Below are positions 46,101 to 46,776 of a DNA stretch of 46,776 nt, one piece after another. Numbering within the stretch: the first letter of the stretch is position 1; the number at the start of each line of letters is the position of its first letter. Source of the DNA: Strigomonas culicis (Eukaryota > Euglenozoa > Kinetoplastea > Trypanosomatida > Trypanosomatidae). Under the pieces are notes generated by a model. It did no database searches. It saw only the letters and a list, made by a program, of their open reading frames with translations, and had not been told where the DNA came from. The translations under genes and the position numbers were made by a program. The stretch spans positions 1 to 46,776 of the forward strand of contig AUXH01000076.1 of assembly GCA_000482145.1 (NCBI GenBank). The letters run 5' to 3'.

Positions 46101-46776
46101 CCGCCGCCGCTGCAGGGGCAACCTCGCGCGTGGCCTCCGACTGGCGATCCTTAATCAGGGCGGCGGTCTTGCCCTCCACGGGATAGAGGCTCCACACAGC
46201 CGGATAGCCGTAGGCGGCGACGCGCTCGTCCACTTGTTGAGGCGTAACGCTCTGGCTCTCCACACGGTAGCCGACGACAAGATTCTTTGGAGTCGAAACC
46301 ACGGAGGTGATCTTGATAGCACTCTCCTCCACCTGCACAGCCTCGGCGGTATCCCTCTGGAAGGCCTCTCGGATCTCCGGGCGCCGGGTCTGGAGAACCG
46401 AGTCCCACTGCTTGCCCTCGAACACCTTACGGTGGTTGTCCGCCGACAGCTCCGTCAGACCGGCCTCGCGCCCGTCATTGTACAGAGACCACACACGCGG
46501 GTACGGAAATGTGCGCAGGTCCGCCACAATATCGTCGTCGGAGAGGTGCGTGAAGTACACTGCGTAGCTGACCGTGATGCCCTCGTCGCTTACCGTGATG
46601 TCCCGCACCTCCACGTCCTCGACCGCCACGAACAGGGCCTTGGCGGTGTCCAGAGCAAATGCCCTGCGCAGAATGTCCTCCTTGTCCTCCACAATAGTCC
46701 TCCACTGTCCGGCGAAGCGCTTCTTCAGTGTGCTCACCTCGGACTCCGGGCAGTACAGCGCCCACACACGCTCGAA
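43156..46776 (-). CDS. FAZ1-type repeat protein, C-terminal part (partial)
   Basis: The frame is open through the right window edge; the first visible residues are FERVWALY, so the true start lies outside. At least 1206 codons are visible. Ten complete copies of a roughly 95-residue repeat follow, plus the end of an eleventh. Each copy begins F-x-G-x-x-W (FAGQW, FEGKQW, FEGEDW and so on), then AF-x-x-D-x-A-x-AL, a V-rich strand pair and ends Y-x-x-VW-x-LY. After them comes an Ala/Glu/Arg-rich coiled coil (about 43170-43620). The repeat resembles the conserved domain of kinetoplastid flagellum-attachment-zone protein FAZ1 and related cytoskeletal proteins; this is from memory and not confirmed. 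The gene, above all the coiled-coil part, is markedly GC-rich. Confidence 0.78.
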   Translation of the reverse strand, partial: FERVWALYCPESEVSTLKKRFAGQWRTIVEDKEDILRRAFALDTAKALFVAVEDVEVRDITVSDEGITVSYAVYFTHLSDDDIVADLRTFPYPRVWSLYNDGREAGLTELSADNHRKVFEGKQWDSVLQTRRPEIREAFQRDTAEAVQVEESAIKITSVVSTPKNLVVGYRVESQSVTPQQVDERVAAYGYPAVWSLYPVEGKTAALIKDRQSEATREVAPAAAAAAPPKNVRSTDLSVSFEGEDWDYVVEKKSAQLTDAFKESTANALGVSKENITVLEFVLGSLLVQFRVEHPASMEEADMRAKIDAYPYDEVWGLYEERPEADGVTKHDVGFEADNWEYVDRMKHDQIVERFIQATAKACGVEESAVTSIRVSTYPHLMKITCHVKHLADVDESAINNSINRYPYDEVWDLYLDAPVGVVSGLLSKTFHGEDWDWTLENSPHALHDAFVNDASRCLRIPRSAVTVKGMKCGSLIVDYTVRTNNMEDSEINSRIDAYPFPEVWSLYKPRQGERGAPTNQRIFKGASWEVIVEKKRNELRDAFVADTAEALDTDTEKVQLTSVYTTEGGLVVNFRTQKDGAGYEEVARACREGEYTRTWELYRQFSDDGFVISEHEVGFDGENWRYVVEKNKTVLVNTFVMATAEELGLQRRHVTDLKPAVDSKGVSFKFDVKRPKEWKNKEIDTKLSECAYTAVWELYEMGPHDPKRIVVTSHEVNFEGEDWDYTLLQKRATVERAFKEDIAEALKVAPAAVSSVRFEKTENGMVIGANVQHAPALSAEQVAAKLVEHAFDRVWATYLQRPVGPRGDLVSSTHQVGFEGERWREVMAARRVRVVDALRVDTAQALHIPPEDVTDIITKESPNMLVVTLTVQHPRASSTKEVQAELSKYEYERVWALYDDIVSTQVDVMKPRANNTNMSNLLTKRFDGTDWDLALDAYPGRLRTAFVLDTADVLQSVESAVVVDGMVLGSLVVQYRVRDLSMSEERATELANNYAYPRVWALYRSRENNELPPMASYHMALASSRAPAQSALSQTPRRSTRFVESVVGDPVDEEAARREAEQAQRAAQEAQARGEEAARASRAAREALQRADEEAHREEEEAQRALERARHRRATAKQMAEAAQAEEARRAEQALQEKQRAVEAAQKAEEAAEEARRRRIQPLGAEEMMNEEESIKYLRKALADARRERDDYLEKLESSKSGQKR
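43770..46776 (-). repeat. Tandem protein-domain repeats (about 95 residues each)
   Basis: Ten full copies and one partial copy inside the last gene. Anchors: an aromatic F at the start, W five or six residues on, AF/DTA-x-AL in a helix, and VW-x-LY at the end. Copies differ considerably in sequence, so they are old duplications under constraint rather than a recent array. One linker near 46100 contains a run of six Ala. Confidence 0.85.

Overview
The window looks like nuclear DNA of a trypanosomatid (kinetoplastid) flagellate. Every convincing gene, about 28 of them, is intronless and lies on the minus strand. This is the layout of a directional polycistronic unit transcribed right to left. 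The genes are separated by a few hundred bases of AT-rich DNA whose minus-strand reading carries polypyrimidine tracts, as expected for trans-splicing and polyadenylation. The gene content agrees: PEX6 for glycosome biogenesis, a 6-phosphogluconolactonase ending in a PTS1-like tripeptide, a coiled-coil/BRCT protein resembling the trypanosome nuclear-basket protein NUP92, and a large protein built of repeats that resemble the kinetoplastid FAZ1-type domain. I cannot name the genus. The many AT dinucleotide repeats and moderate GC content argue against a typical Leishmania.

Layout from left to right. 1-378: the start of a secreted or surface protein cut by the window edge. 379-1993: no gene, but a roughly 1-kb GC-rich island with G-runs that differs sharply from its surroundings. 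1994-12226: a conserved protein of unknown function, a DEAD-box helicase, PEX6, an unknown protein and an MFS transporter. 12656-20864: SAR1, 6-phosphogluconolactonase, an RCE1-type CAAX protease, the NUP92-like protein, and a protein with three HECT-like segments. 21295-28826: a possible small gene, a polytopic membrane protein, a probable mitochondrial coiled-coil protein, DPH3, an FAD monooxygenase and a coiled-coil protein. 29204-36478: a membrane protein joining a luminal lipid-binding-like region to a PqiA-like membrane domain, a small basic protein, a NEK-like kinase and an ATP-grasp/SET fusion. 36826-46776: a small membrane protein, an unknown protein, a PPR-like protein, calcineurin A, and the C-terminal part of the repeat protein, which runs off the right edge.

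As usual in trypanosomatids, neighbours share transcription rather than one pathway. Loose links exist: PEX6 and 6-phosphogluconolactonase (glycosome), SAR1 and RCE1 (ER export and prenyl-protein processing), and several cytoskeletal or signalling proteins. The most unusual items are the ATP-grasp/SET fusion, the lipid-binding-like/PqiA fusion, the protein with repeated HECT-like segments, and the GC-rich island beside the surface-protein gene. All functional calls come from reading motifs; no database search was run.
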